In this document: piece by piece, positions 23,605 through 31,504 of the stretch
Layout of the letters: the number at the start of each line of letters is the position of its first letter
Numbering within the stretch: position 1 is the stretch's first letter
DNA from: an uncultured Lachnospira sp.
Lineage (GTDB): Bacteria; Bacillota; Clostridia; Lachnospirales; Lachnospiraceae
Direction: 5' to 3'
Assembly (NCBI GenBank): GCA_910589305.1
Contig: CAJUTV010000020.1
Location: 1-32,532 of the forward strand
Length of the DNA stretch: 32,532 nucleotides
Translations under genes and position numbers: made by a program
Notes under the pieces: generated by a model
Databases searched by the model: none
Seen by the model: only the letters and a program-made list of their open reading frames with translations
What the model was told of the DNA's origin: nothing

Positions 23605-24468
23605 ATGTTGACAACAGCAACAGATATGTTAAACAAGGCTCGTCAGGGAGGTTATGCAGTTGGACAGTTTAATATTAACAATCTTGAATGGACAAAGGCT
23701 ATCCTTCTTACAGCACAAGAAATGAACTCACCAGTTATCTTAGGCGTTTCTGAGGGTGCTGGAAAGTACATGGCAGGTTTTAAAGTTGTTGCGGATATGG
23801 TAAAGGCCATGATTGAAGAACAAAATATCACTGTTCCAGTGGCACTTCATCTTGACCATGGCACTTATGAAGGCTGCTATAAATGTATTGAAGCTGGTTT
23901 TTCTTCAATTATGTTTGACGGTTCACACTATCCAATCGCTGAAAATGTTGAAAAGACAAAGGAACTTGTAAAAGTTACCAGAGAAAAAGGAATGTCTCTT
24001 GAAGCTGAAGTTGGTTCTATAGGCGGTGAAGAAGATGGTGTTATTGGTCAAGGCGAATGTGCTGACCCAGACGAGTGTAAAGCAATTGCTGACCTTGGCG
24101 TAGACATGCTTGCTGCAGGTATTGGCAATATTCATGGCAAGTATCCTGAAAATTGGGCAGGACTCAGTTTTGAAACACTTGAGGCAGTTAAAGAAAAAGT
24201 TGGAATGATGCCATTAGTTTTACATGGTGGTACTGGTATTCCAGAAGATATGATTAAAAAAGCGATTTCTTTAGGTGTGGCAAAGATTAATGTAAATACA
24301 GAATGTCAGCTTTCATTTGCTGCTGCTACAAGAAAATATATTGAGGCTGGCAAGGACCTTGAAGGAAAAGGATTTGACCCTAGAAAGCTCCTTGCACCAG
24401 GTGCTGAAGCAATCAAAAATACAGTGCGTGAAAAAATCACCCTTTTTGGTTCAGCAGATAAAGCCTAA
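23605..24468 (+). CDS. fba: Class II fructose-1,6-bisphosphate aldolase
   Basis: A 287-residue zinc-dependent aldolase that splits fructose 1,6-bisphosphate into glyceraldehyde 3-phosphate and dihydroxyacetone phosphate in glycolysis and joins them in gluconeogenesis. Visible are GQFNINNLEW near the start, the metal-binding HLDHG (two His, about residue 82), the EAEVGSIGGEEDGV loop, the second metal site NIHGKYP and LHGGTGIPE, then INVNTE at the phosphate site. Length is normal. GGGAGG is eight bases before ATG. The sortase gene follows after 29 bases without a terminator, which suggests one transcript for a glycolytic enzyme and a surface enzyme. Confidence 0.97.
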   Translation: MLTTATDMLNKARQGGYAVGQFNINNLEWTKAILLTAQEMNSPVILGVSEGAGKYMAGFKVVADMVKAMIEEQNITVPVALHLDHGTYEGCYKCIEAGFSSIMFDGSHYPIAENVEKTKELVKVTREKGMSLEAEVGSIGGEEDGVIGQGECADPDECKAIADLGVDMLAAGIGNIHGKYPENWAGLSFETLEAVKEKVGMMPLVLHGGTGIPEDMIKKAISLGVAKINVNTECQLSFAAATRKYIEAGKDLEGKGFDPRKLLAPGAEAIKNTVREKITLFGSADKA

Positions 24469-24497
24469 AACAGATTAAATAGGGAGTACACAATTTC

Positions 24498-25496
24498 ATG
24501 GGTAAAGATATAGAAAATCCTAACGAAGAAGACGTTATCAATGTACAATTACTAGAGGATTTTGATGAACCAGACGATAATTTTGAAGACCTTGAAAATC
24601 CTATAGATGATGGATTTTTTATTGAAGATGAAATACTAGACGAAGAAATAATTGATTTATATGAAGAATCTGAGGATACCCAAGAAGACGCTGATGAAGT
24701 GTTTGAGAAAAAAGAACATGATAAACGTATAGGTAACATTATAAGACGTACTATACTTATCATCTCCATTGCTATATTCTGCTTTTCTGCATATAAGCTT
24801 TTAGGTATATTATTAGAGTATAAAGAAGGAAATGATATCTACAAAAGTATTGCAAATAATGTAGAAAATAATGATAATGACTTTGAAGGCAATATTAATG
24901 GCGAGGATATTGTTGTTCCATTTAAATATGACCATAATGCTCTTTTAGCAATTAATCCAGATGCACTAGGTTATATTTATGTTCCAAGTATTGATTTAAG
25001 ACTTCCATTTGTTCAAAGCCATGACAATGAAGAATATTTGACGACAACGATTAACGGCGTAACAAATTCTAATGGCTGTCCGTTTTTAGATTGCAATATA
25101 ACTGGTGGAATGTCTGCTATGCACTTAATTATTTATGGACATACGCTTTACAGCAATGAAATGTTTTCTAAATTACATAGTTACAGTAGTTCAGATTTTT
25201 ATTCTTCCGAGGACAATGATAAATTTTTTATATACACGGAAGATAAATTAAAAGAATACCGTATATTCAGTGTCAACTACAATGAACCTATCAGTGCTAC
25301 TTTTAGTTATAATTTTTCTTCACAATCTAGTATGAGAAATTATGCACAGACGCAAAAAGAGCTGTCTATCTATTCAACACCTTATGATGTCAGTGAGGCA
25401 ACACAGATTGTATCTCTTGTAACATGTGCAGATGGCGGTAATACACGACTTGTTATTCAAGGAGTATACGTTGGGGAAACTACTATATCGGATTAA
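24498..25496 (+). CDS. Class B sortase
   Basis: A 332-residue transpeptidase that would attach surface proteins to the cell wall. Order: an acidic N-terminus of about 74 residues (many Asp and Glu), one membrane segment (about 84-106, TILIISIAIFCFSAYKLLGI), then the sortase domain. The catalytic residues are present: His215 in IIYGHTL, Cys310 in SLVTC and Arg317 in NTRLVIQG. The beta6/beta7 region with an extra helix fits class B. The long acidic cytoplasmic extension is unusual in length. No gene with an LPXTG- or NPQTN-like sorting signal is seen in this window, so the substrate must be encoded elsewhere. AGGGAG lies 11 bases before ATG, and it is probably co-transcribed with fba. Confidence 0.92.
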   Translation: MGKDIENPNEEDVINVQLLEDFDEPDDNFEDLENPIDDGFFIEDEILDEEIIDLYEESEDTQEDADEVFEKKEHDKRIGNIIRRTILIISIAIFCFSAYKLLGILLEYKEGNDIYKSIANNVENNDNDFEGNINGEDIVVPFKYDHNALLAINPDALGYIYVPSIDLRLPFVQSHDNEEYLTTTINGVTNSNGCPFLDCNITGGMSAMHLIIYGHTLYSNEMFSKLHSYSSSDFYSSEDNDKFFIYTEDKLKEYRIFSVNYNEPISATFSYNFSSQSSMRNYAQTQKELSIYSTPYDVSEATQIVSLVTCADGGNTRLVIQGVYVGETTISD

Positions 25497-25505
25497 GTTT
25501 AAAAG

Positions 25506-25534
25506 AAACAAATTTGCAAGAATTTAATTTGTTT
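25506..25534 (+). terminator. Terminator after the sortase gene
   Basis: AAACAAATT (25506-25514) pairs with AATTTGTTT (25526-25534), 9 bp, 10 bases behind the stop codon, with a broken T run TACCATATTTTT. It separates the fba-sortase transcript from glnN. Confidence 0.6.
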
Positions 25535-25588
25535 TACCATATTTTTGCTTAAATAGACTTAATTATTTAATTTAATACAAAAAAACAC

Positions 25589-25617
25589 TTGCATTATAAG
25601 TTGTTTTGAGTTATTTT
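25589..25617 (+). promoter_or_regulatory. Promoter of glnN
   Basis: A -35 TTGCAT (25589-25594), 17-base spacer and -10 TATTTT (25612-25617). The start near 25624 gives a leader of about 137 bases that contains the attenuator at 25656-25707. Confidence 0.6.
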
Positions 25618-25655
25618 AATTAAAAGCGGCTAAGGTCGTAATTTAATAGTAGAAC

Positions 25656-25707
25656 AAAGGCGTTCCAATTATTTTAATTTGTTTTAGGATAATGGGATGC
25701 CTTTTTT
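25656..25707 (+). terminator. Attenuator terminator in the glnN leader
   Basis: AAAGGC (25656-25661) pairs with GCCTTT (25699-25704); the stem continues TTCC/GGGA with G-T pairs and then ATTAT/ATAAT, and six T follow (25702-25707). It lies between promoter and start codon, 54 bases before the ATG. A second small hairpin, GCGGC-TAAG-GTCGT, precedes it (25626-25639). Expression therefore requires readthrough or an antitermination event, probably in answer to nitrogen. Confidence 0.75.
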
Positions 25708-25760
25708 GATTGTACTATTAAAATATTTTCTACATAAACAATAGAAAGGGATGGAAAAAT

Positions 25761-27872
25761 ATGAGTGAAATTTTCAATGTTGCTGACATTTTTGGTCAAA
25801 ATGTATTTAACGATGCTGTTATGAGAGCGCGTCTGCCAAAGAATGTCTATAAAAATCTCAAACTTGCCATATCTGGCGAAAAAGAGCTTGTGCTTGCCGA
25901 TGCTGATGTCATTGCCAATGCAATGAAGGATTGGGCTATTGAAAAAGGTGCTACACATTACACACACTGGTTTCAGCCATTGACTGGCACAACTGCCGAA
26001 AAACATGATTCATTTATCTCTGCACCTAAAGAAGATGGAAAAATCCTTATGGAATTTTCTGGAAAGGAATTAATCAAAGGTGAACCTGATGCTTCTTCTT
26101 TCCCATCAGGCGGACTTCGAGCTACATTTGAAGCGCGCGGATACACAGCATGGGATTGCACATCTCCTGCTTTTATCCGAGAAGATTCCACTGGTGCAAC
26201 GCTTTGTATTCCTACAGCATTCTGTTCTTATACAGGTGAGGCGCTTGACCAAAAAACACCTCTTCTTCGCTCAATGGATGCTATCAATGAACAATCACTT
26301 AGAATACTTCGATTGTTTGGAAATACAACTTCCAAAAAAGTCACACCATCTGTAGGTGCAGAACAGGAGTATTTTATTGTTGACAGAGCAAAATATCTTC
26401 AAAGAAAAGACTTGATATTTTCTGGTCGTACTTTATTTGGTGCTATGCCTCCTAAAGGTCAAGAACTTGAAGACCACTATTTTGGTGCCATTCGTGACAG
26501 AATTGGCTCTTTTATGAAAGATGTCAACAAAGAATTATGGAAATTAGGCGTTACTGCTAAAACACAACATAATGAGGTTGCACCTGCACAGCATGAATTA
26601 GCACCAATATATGCACAGTGCAACACAGCTACAGACAACAATCAGCTTACAATGGAATTACTTAAAAAAGTTGCTTACAGACATAATCTTGTTTGCCTTC
26701 TTCATGAAAAACCATTTGATGGCGTTAATGGTTCTGGCAAGCATAACAATTGGTCACTCACTTCAGATGATGGTATCAATCTTTTAGAACCTGGCAAAAC
26801 ACCTCACGAGAATATTCAATTCCTTCTTGTACTTGGTGCTGTTATGAAAGCCGTTGACACCCATGCTGACTTACTGCGTGAATCCGCAGCAGATGTCGGC
26901 AATGACCATCGACTAGGAGCAAATGAGGCACCTCCTGCAATTATTTCCATGTTTGTAGGCGAACAGCTTGAGGACGTTATTGAACAGCTTATTGATAAAG
27001 GCGATGCCACAAGCTCAATCCAAAAAGGAAAATTAAAAACGGGCGCTTCTGCACTTCCAGATTTTAACAAAGATGCAACAGATAGAAATAGAACATCTCC
27101 ATTTGCATTTACAGGCAACAAATTTGAGTTCCGTATGGTAGGCTCTTCCGATTCAATCGCACCTGCCAATGTTGTACTTAACACAATTGTTGCTGAAAGC
27201 TTTAGAGAAATTGCTGATGAACTTGAAAAAGCTGATAATTTTGATATGGCTTGCCATGATATGATTAAAAAACTCTTTACAAATCATCATAGAATTGTTT
27301 TTAATGGCAATGGATATTCTGATGATTGGATAGAAGAAGCTGAAAGACGCGGACTTCCAAATATCACCTCTATGGTTGATGCCATTCCTGCTCTTATTAC
27401 AGACAAAGCAGTAAAATTATTTGAAAGTTTTGGCGTATTTACAAAAGCCGAATTGGAATCTCGTGTTGAAATTCAATATGAGGGTTACTCAAAAGCAATT
27501 AATATTGAAGCTCGAACAATGATAGATGTTGCTGGCAAACAAATTATTCCATCTGTTATTTCTTATTCAACAGAGCTTGCTAATTCTGTACTGGCAGTTT
27601 CTAATGCTAATGCTGACGCCAGCGCACAAAAAGAATTGTTAAATGACGTTTCTGCACTGTTAAAAGATATGAAATCTGCCCTTACAACTCTTATTGATGT
27701 TACAGAAAAAGCTGGAAATATCACAGACGCAGGCGAACAGGCAAAATTTTACAGAGATACCGTAAAAACTGCAATGACACAATTAAGAACACCTGCTGAT
27801 AAACTTGAAATGATAGTTGATAAAAAATTTTGGCCATTCCCATCTTATGGTGATTTGATGTTTGAAGTGTAG
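25761..27872 (+). CDS. glnN: Glutamine synthetase type III
   Basis: A 703-residue GSIII, the large form of the enzyme that makes glutamine from glutamate, ammonia and ATP, found in Clostridia and Bacteroidetes. Length is normal for the type. Visible are the N-terminal GSIII-specific domain (THYTHWFQPLTGTTAEKHDSF), the substrate block NEVAPAQHELAPIYAQ, NGSGKHNNWSL, NDHRLGANEAPPAIISMF and the RNRTSPFAFTGNKFEFRM segment at the catalytic site. The C-terminal region (about 560-700) is the helical GSIII extension. An AGAAAGGGATGG site lies upstream of the ATG. The gene has its own promoter and attenuator; no adenylyltransferase target site is visible, as is typical of the type. Confidence 0.97.
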   Translation: MSEIFNVADIFGQNVFNDAVMRARLPKNVYKNLKLAISGEKELVLADADVIANAMKDWAIEKGATHYTHWFQPLTGTTAEKHDSFISAPKEDGKILMEFSGKELIKGEPDASSFPSGGLRATFEARGYTAWDCTSPAFIREDSTGATLCIPTAFCSYTGEALDQKTPLLRSMDAINEQSLRILRLFGNTTSKKVTPSVGAEQEYFIVDRAKYLQRKDLIFSGRTLFGAMPPKGQELEDHYFGAIRDRIGSFMKDVNKELWKLGVTAKTQHNEVAPAQHELAPIYAQCNTATDNNQLTMELLKKVAYRHNLVCLLHEKPFDGVNGSGKHNNWSLTSDDGINLLEPGKTPHENIQFLLVLGAVMKAVDTHADLLRESAADVGNDHRLGANEAPPAIISMFVGEQLEDVIEQLIDKGDATSSIQKGKLKTGASALPDFNKDATDRNRTSPFAFTGNKFEFRMVGSSDSIAPANVVLNTIVAESFREIADELEKADNFDMACHDMIKKLFTNHHRIVFNGNGYSDDWIEEAERRGLPNITSMVDAIPALITDKAVKLFESFGVFTKAELESRVEIQYEGYSKAINIEARTMIDVAGKQIIPSVISYSTELANSVLAVSNANADASAQKELLNDVSALLKDMKSALTTLIDVTEKAGNITDAGEQAKFYRDTVKTAMTQLRTPADKLEMIVDKKFWPFPSYGDLMFEV

Positions 27873-28033
27873 GATTTTGATTGTGAGTGGTATATTTAAT
27901 AGTTCATTTAATATTTAAGAATTTATTGTTACTTCATTGTTTTAAGTTTAATACTTTAGATTTTATTGTTTAAATTTAATAGCTTAGACTTAATAATTTA
28001 GCCTTCATTCTTAAAATATAAATAATTCATTAT
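27873..28033. other. AT-rich stretch with degenerate tandem repeats after glnN
   Basis: Runs of TTTAATA..TTTAGA..TTATTGTTTAA recur two or three times at 27940-28000 with variation. No gene is supported; it is a low-complexity 3' region before the terminator. Confidence 0.4.
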
Positions 28034-28100
28034 AAAAATGCTCTAAATATTTATTAATTATGATTTTTATCATAGTTTGTAAAATATTTAGAGCATTTTT
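28034..28100 (+). terminator. Strong terminator after glnN
   Basis: A 19-bp near-perfect stem, 28034-28052 with 28082-28100, encloses a second small hairpin ATGAT/ATCAT and ends in TTTTT. It is the first terminator downstream of glnN. Confidence 0.85.
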
Positions 28101-28124
28101 GTTATAAATAAATTATTTTAACCT

Positions 28125-28262
28125 CATCAATAAAATCTTCCACTCTAATGTCACAGGGGCATAAGTGGTGGGTGAGGTCTTGCGTTGCGATAACAACTAT
28201 AAGGTTATGAGCAAATAGCACAACGGATTGCAAATATCCGTTTTGACTATTAAAACTACTAT
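28125..28262 (-). repeat. Intergenic repeat family 1, extended copy
   Basis: Minus strand: GTCAAAACGGATATTTGCAATCC, GTGCTATTTGCTCATAACC, TTATAGTTGTTATCGCAACGCAAG, then CTCACCCACCACTTATGCC and a closing AGTGG, and TTGATGAGGTTA. It has the same block order as 21280-21425, including the ACTTATGCC element and the GATGAGGTTA end. Confidence 0.8.
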
Positions 28263-28296
28263 CATAATATATCTAAGAATTTTATCAATTAAATAA

Positions 28297-28509
28297 TTAT
28301 AAGTTTTTGTCATCAGGAATAAACTCCATAATATCCTCAATTTGACAACTAAGAATTGTACATAAACGATTAATAATAAGTGTTTTAACTATCATATTTT
28401 TTCTAAGCCTTTGAAGCTGTGATTTATCAATTCCATAATCTTTAATCAATTTATATTGGCTGATATTTTTCTTTTTTAAAGTAACCCATAGTCTATCATA
28501 TTTTATCAT
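28297..28509 (-). CDS. Small Xre/Cro-type HTH regulator
   Basis: A 70-residue protein with a single helix-turn-helix of the Cro/C1 type: NISQYKLIKDYGIDKSQLQRLRKNMIVKTLIINRLCTILSC covers the five-helix fold, and IEDIMEFIPD is the usual short C-terminal tail. Such small proteins act as dimer repressors; in some type II restriction systems a similar C protein times the endonuclease. It is on the same strand as and 80 bases behind the endonuclease gene, with AAGGAG six bases before ATG and an inverted repeat (28529-28547) between them that could be its operator. Whether it belongs to the restriction system or is a separate unit is not decided by sequence. Confidence 0.85.
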   Translation of the reverse strand: MIKYDRLWVTLKKKNISQYKLIKDYGIDKSQLQRLRKNMIVKTLIINRLCTILSCQIEDIMEFIPDDKNL

Positions 28510-28528
28510 TCCATTCTCCTTTTATATT

Positions 28529-28547
28529 ACATTTTAAAAGGAAATGT
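28529..28547. promoter_or_regulatory. Inverted repeat, possible operator of the Xre gene
   Basis: ACATTT (28529-28534) and AAATGT (28542-28547) are separated by seven bases, 20 bases before the start codon on the minus strand. A 6-7-6 layout suits a small HTH dimer. Confidence 0.4.
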
Positions 28548-28589
28548 TTTATAATAATATGGTGCGTATATACTCCCTATTTTATTTTT

Positions 28590-29507
28590 CTATCTTGGTC
28601 CCATAAACTGATTACCATTTAAATGTATCATATGTTCTGGCATCTCTGCAATCCACACTTCCGTCTCCCATGCTAACGATTCTGAAAATTTTTTATATGT
28701 TTTGAAATCTAAAAATGCAGTAATATAAATCTTTCCTGCCATAACATTTTTCGTTAATTCTGTAATTTCAAGAATTCGTTTAGGGTCCATTGGACCTACT
28801 GAAGTAACAGATTCTACAAAATAAATCCAATTTTTATCTTCTCTATATAAAATAACATCTGGCATTTTATCATGCAAAGTAATTTCAAAACCTAATTCTT
28901 TTAGCTTTGCAATATTTTTTACTAAATCTTTTTTTATAGTATCACCCACATACAAACATTCAGAATTAGGTGCAAATCTTGGAGCAAATTTTTCAATAAT
29001 TGCTTTTTGCAATTCGTTATGCTTTCCCGTTGAAAATTTAAAATCCACACCATTAATTTTTACAGGCATCATTGTCATTTCTTTTTTAGAAGTGTAAATA
29101 TCAATGAGTTTATTATGATACATTAAAAAACGATTTAAAAATTTCTCCCATTCTACAGATTGAAATGTTTTTAACATTTTTAATGTTTCTTCTGTAAGTC
29201 TATATTTATAATTAGGACTATTTGTTGCCACCCCATTATCTTCTACTAATGCTGCAGTTCGGAATCTATGTAATGCCTGCTTACGGAATGTTTCACGACT
29301 ATTTTCCGCATAAGTAGTACCATAAAATGTATTACAAAATTGAATAATATCATGAATACGAATCCAATCATTTTTTGCCTCATGCCAAGACATATTTGAC
29401 TTCATATCTGCCATTGCCAGCAATACATAACAACATATATCTGCTTGCTGTGCTTTTGGCATACCTACTAATTCCAAAATTTTTCGTGCTTCTTCAAGTT
29501 TATTCAC
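28590..29507 (-). CDS. BsuBI/PstI-type restriction endonuclease
   Basis: A 305-residue type II endonuclease of the BsuBI/PstI family, whose members cut CTGCAG. The strongest match is the C-terminus: ITAFLDFKTYKKFSESLAWETEVWIAEMPEHMIHLNG, ending in GNQFMGP, where relatives read 'TAF.D...F.....IAWETEVWIA..P.HMIH.NG..F.GP'. Before it, PDVILYREDKNWIYFVESVTSVGPMDPKR provides the acidic metal-binding motif of the family. The N-terminal half (about 1-150) is the DNA-recognition and dimer part. The start is GTG at 29505-29507, with GGAGG six bases upstream, and it overlaps the end of the methyltransferase gene by eight bases, so production is coupled to the methylase. Recognition of CTGCAG is expected, not proven. 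Confidence 0.9.
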   Translation of the reverse strand: MNKLEEARKILELVGMPKAQQADICCYVLLAMADMKSNMSWHEAKNDWIRIHDIIQFCNTFYGTTYAENSRETFRKQALHRFRTAALVEDNGVATNSPNYKYRLTEETLKMLKTFQSVEWEKFLNRFLMYHNKLIDIYTSKKEMTMMPVKINGVDFKFSTGKHNELQKAIIEKFAPRFAPNSECLYVGDTIKKDLVKNIAKLKELGFEITLHDKMPDVILYREDKNWIYFVESVTSVGPMDPKRILEITELTKNVMAGKIYITAFLDFKTYKKFSESLAWETEVWIAEMPEHMIHLNGNQFMGPR

Positions 29508-30984
29508 AATATTCCTCCAAAATCAAATTACAATTTTTCTCCGATAAATCTTTTGACTTCATTAATTTTTTACCCATTTCTTGTATACTTTCTATATCTG
29601 GTATGGGCATAGCATTTACTTCTGTAGAATTAACCTGTGTTGAACCATTTAAAATACGATAATATTCATCATATAAAGTGGAATTAAAAAGCACATATAA
29701 GCCATATACTAAACATTCTGACATTTCATCTAATAAACTATCAATAAAATTAATTTTATTTTGTGTACTGATTTTTTTATATTGTGGATAATTTTTTGCT
29801 AAATAAATTCCACATTGTAATCTTCGTGTTTCTTCTTTTGTTGTAAATCTCTTTACAAACAAATAATTTTTATTATCTTGCATCAATCCTTGTTGCTGTG
29901 CAATTATATACTCATGTTCTTTATGAATAGGAAATTGAATTGTTCCTTGTTTAATATGATGTGAATAGAACAATGGAATTGTTCCATCTTCTGCCTCATT
30001 ACGAAGAATATTACGGTTTCTAAAATCAACCGTTACTCCGGTTTTCATCTTTACTCCAATATCAGGCAATGTATAATTAAATTTATGCAATTGCTTTAAT
30101 ACCGCAATTTCTTTTTTACTGGTCACTAAATACACATAATAATTCATACCAACAACAACATTATATGGCACTGTTAAAGAAGTTCGTTCATTAAAATCTT
30201 TATTTGATTTAGAAGAAGTAATCTTTATTTGTACAGGATTAATATGAGTTTTTCTAACTTTTATAATCATTGTTTCTTGCAATACATTTTCTTTCTCAAA
30301 AACTTTATTTCTACTTGTAAATAAATGAATATATTGTAATTTTCCTTCTGTCAAAAAATATTGTCGAAATCGTTTAAAATATGCTCCTGATGTCCATGAA
30401 CGTGGTATTATATAAACCATTTCTCCATTATCTTTTAAATTAAAAAGCCCCATAGCTGCAAAAATAAAATAAAGATTGGGTGTACCATAACAAATTTTTG
30501 GCATAACTGTCGCTTCTAATGCATCCTTAGATATCTTCATATAAGGAGGGTTTCCAATTACATAATCATATTTAGGTGGATTAAGATTTCTGCCTATCAA
30601 ATCATTAAAATCCAAATATTGACTTGTAATATAATTTTCTATCCGAATATAATATTTAACTATTTTGGTTGAATTTTCTTTACAATATTCTAAATTATTT
30701 TGTAAAAGCGTTAACACATTTTCATCATTTTCATAACAAATCAATTCAATTTCTTTTACTGAATCAAACTGTTCCAACCATTCAACAAAAGCACATGACA
30801 AAATTCCAGAGCCAGCACCCGCATCCAAAACAGTTATTCTTTCTTTATTAGTAGGAATATCATATAAACTTGTCATAAACCTTGCTGTTTCTATACTTGT
30901 AAAAAACTGCCCATATGTTTTTCTTTCTTTTTTTGGCATATTTTCTATATATAAATTTGTAAGTTCAACAATTTTTTCCAGCAT
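29500..30984 (-). CDS. N6-adenine DNA methyltransferase of the BsuBI/PstI system
   Basis: A 494-residue adenine-specific methylase. YGQFFTSIETARFM at residues 24-37 and the SAM-binding motif I VLDAGAGSG at 52-60 are followed by the catalytic NPPY motif at 145-148 (YDYVIGNPPYMKI), order typical of gamma-type N6-adenine methylases. Length agrees with M.BsuBI-type enzymes. The C-terminal half holds the target recognition region (about 280-480). It protects the cell from the endonuclease that follows. GGAG is seven bases before ATG. The region is distinctly richer in A and T than the housekeeping genes and codon use leans to A/T-ending codons, which suggests transfer from another low-GC genome. 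Confidence 0.92.
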   Translation of the reverse strand: MLEKIVELTNLYIENMPKKERKTYGQFFTSIETARFMTSLYDIPTNKERITVLDAGAGSGILSCAFVEWLEQFDSVKEIELICYENDENVLTLLQNNLEYCKENSTKIVKYYIRIENYITSQYLDFNDLIGRNLNPPKYDYVIGNPPYMKISKDALEATVMPKICYGTPNLYFIFAAMGLFNLKDNGEMVYIIPRSWTSGAYFKRFRQYFLTEGKLQYIHLFTSRNKVFEKENVLQETMIIKVRKTHINPVQIKITSSKSNKDFNERTSLTVPYNVVVGMNYYVYLVTSKKEIAVLKQLHKFNYTLPDIGVKMKTGVTVDFRNRNILRNEAEDGTIPLFYSHHIKQGTIQFPIHKEHEYIIAQQQGLMQDNKNYLFVKRFTTKEETRRLQCGIYLAKNYPQYKKISTQNKINFIDSLLDEMSECLVYGLYVLFNSTLYDEYYRILNGSTQVNSTEVNAMPIPDIESIQEMGKKLMKSKDLSEKNCNLILEEYCE

Positions 30985-31017
30985 TTTTTACTCCATTTTT
31001 ATTTTTCAAAGTATAAT

Positions 31018-31044
31018 GCTCTAACTTAAAAATATTAGAGCTTA
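31018..31044. repeat. Inverted repeat upstream of the methyltransferase gene
   Basis: GCTCTAA and TTAGAGC pair around a 13-base spacer. The same arm, ATGCTCTAA, forms the stem of the glnN terminator at 28034-28100, so similar hairpins lie on both sides of the restriction block. No T run follows. Confidence 0.45.
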
Positions 31045-31078
31045 TTAGGCAATATAATATTTCAATTTCCACCCATGA

Positions 31079-31186
31079 TTAAACTACCCTCATTTTTATA
31101 GGCATGTCCGCTTTATCTTTAAAATATAAAACTCCTAAATTCAACATATTATTTTTATATAATGTTTCATTGGCATCCACATTCAT
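31079..31186 (-). pseudogene. Short unrecognised coding fragment
   Basis: A 35-codon frame without a convincing ribosome binding site. It encodes MNVDANETLYKNNMLN, then LGVLYFKDKADMPIKMRVV, a sequence that looks like the balanced tail of a real protein rather than random AT-rich DNA. The open frame begins only a few codons earlier, after a stop. It may be the remnant of a gene lost from the block or a very small gene. Not recognised. Confidence 0.25.
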
Positions 31187-31392
31187 TATTTTATTCTTAA
31201 ATACATCCTATTTCTTCTTTCTGTAAATTTAGAAATTATATATTTATCATATTATTTATTTTACTAAATATCAAGATTTTTAATAAGATATTCTCTTTAT
31301 TTATATGTTTTTTTATTACTTATCCAAAACCACATAAACTATACTTTAATGTAAACATTGATTTTCTTCCTCACTTGTATAATATATATGTC
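31187..31392. other. AT-rich stretch before the recombinase gene
   Basis: No gene is supported. TATAAT at 31378-31383 could be a -10 for the recombinase gene, with a poor -35. Confidence 0.35.
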
Positions 31393-31424
31393 ATATATTT
31401 AATTTATATATAAATTAAGTATAT
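31393..31424. repeat. 32-bp near-perfect palindrome before the recombinase gene
   Basis: The core 31399-31418 is a perfect 20-bp palindrome with half-site TTAATTTATA. With one mismatched pair it extends to 31393-31424. It lies 80 bases before the recombinase start codon and at or just after a possible transcription start. It could be an operator, a terminator-like fold or a recombination site. Confidence 0.6.
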
Positions 31425-31504
31425 ATAAAATAACTTTGTTCTATAACAAGTTATAAACTTACAAATTTTTTACTAATTTACAACATACAAAGGGAGATTT
31501 CATT

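Noticed and set aside
23370..23636. Minus-strand open frame of 88 codons upstream of fba
   Set aside because: It covers the fba promoter, leader hairpin and ribosome binding site; its content is AT-driven Ile/Lys/Phe/Tyr.
25624..25655. ANTAR-type twin hexaloop hairpins in the glnN leader
   Set aside because: The hairpin GCGGC-TAAG-GTCGT has a four-base loop and the second hairpin with an AxxGxx hexaloop is not found.
27940..28000. CRISPR-like or satellite repeat after glnN
   Set aside because: The units are degenerate, short and without regular spacers; plain AT-rich low complexity explains them.
1029..29257. Avoidance of CTGCAG because of the resident restriction system
   Set aside because: I noticed sites at 1029-1034, 18127-18132 and 29252-29257, about what base composition predicts, so there is no visible avoidance. 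The count was by eye and may be incomplete.
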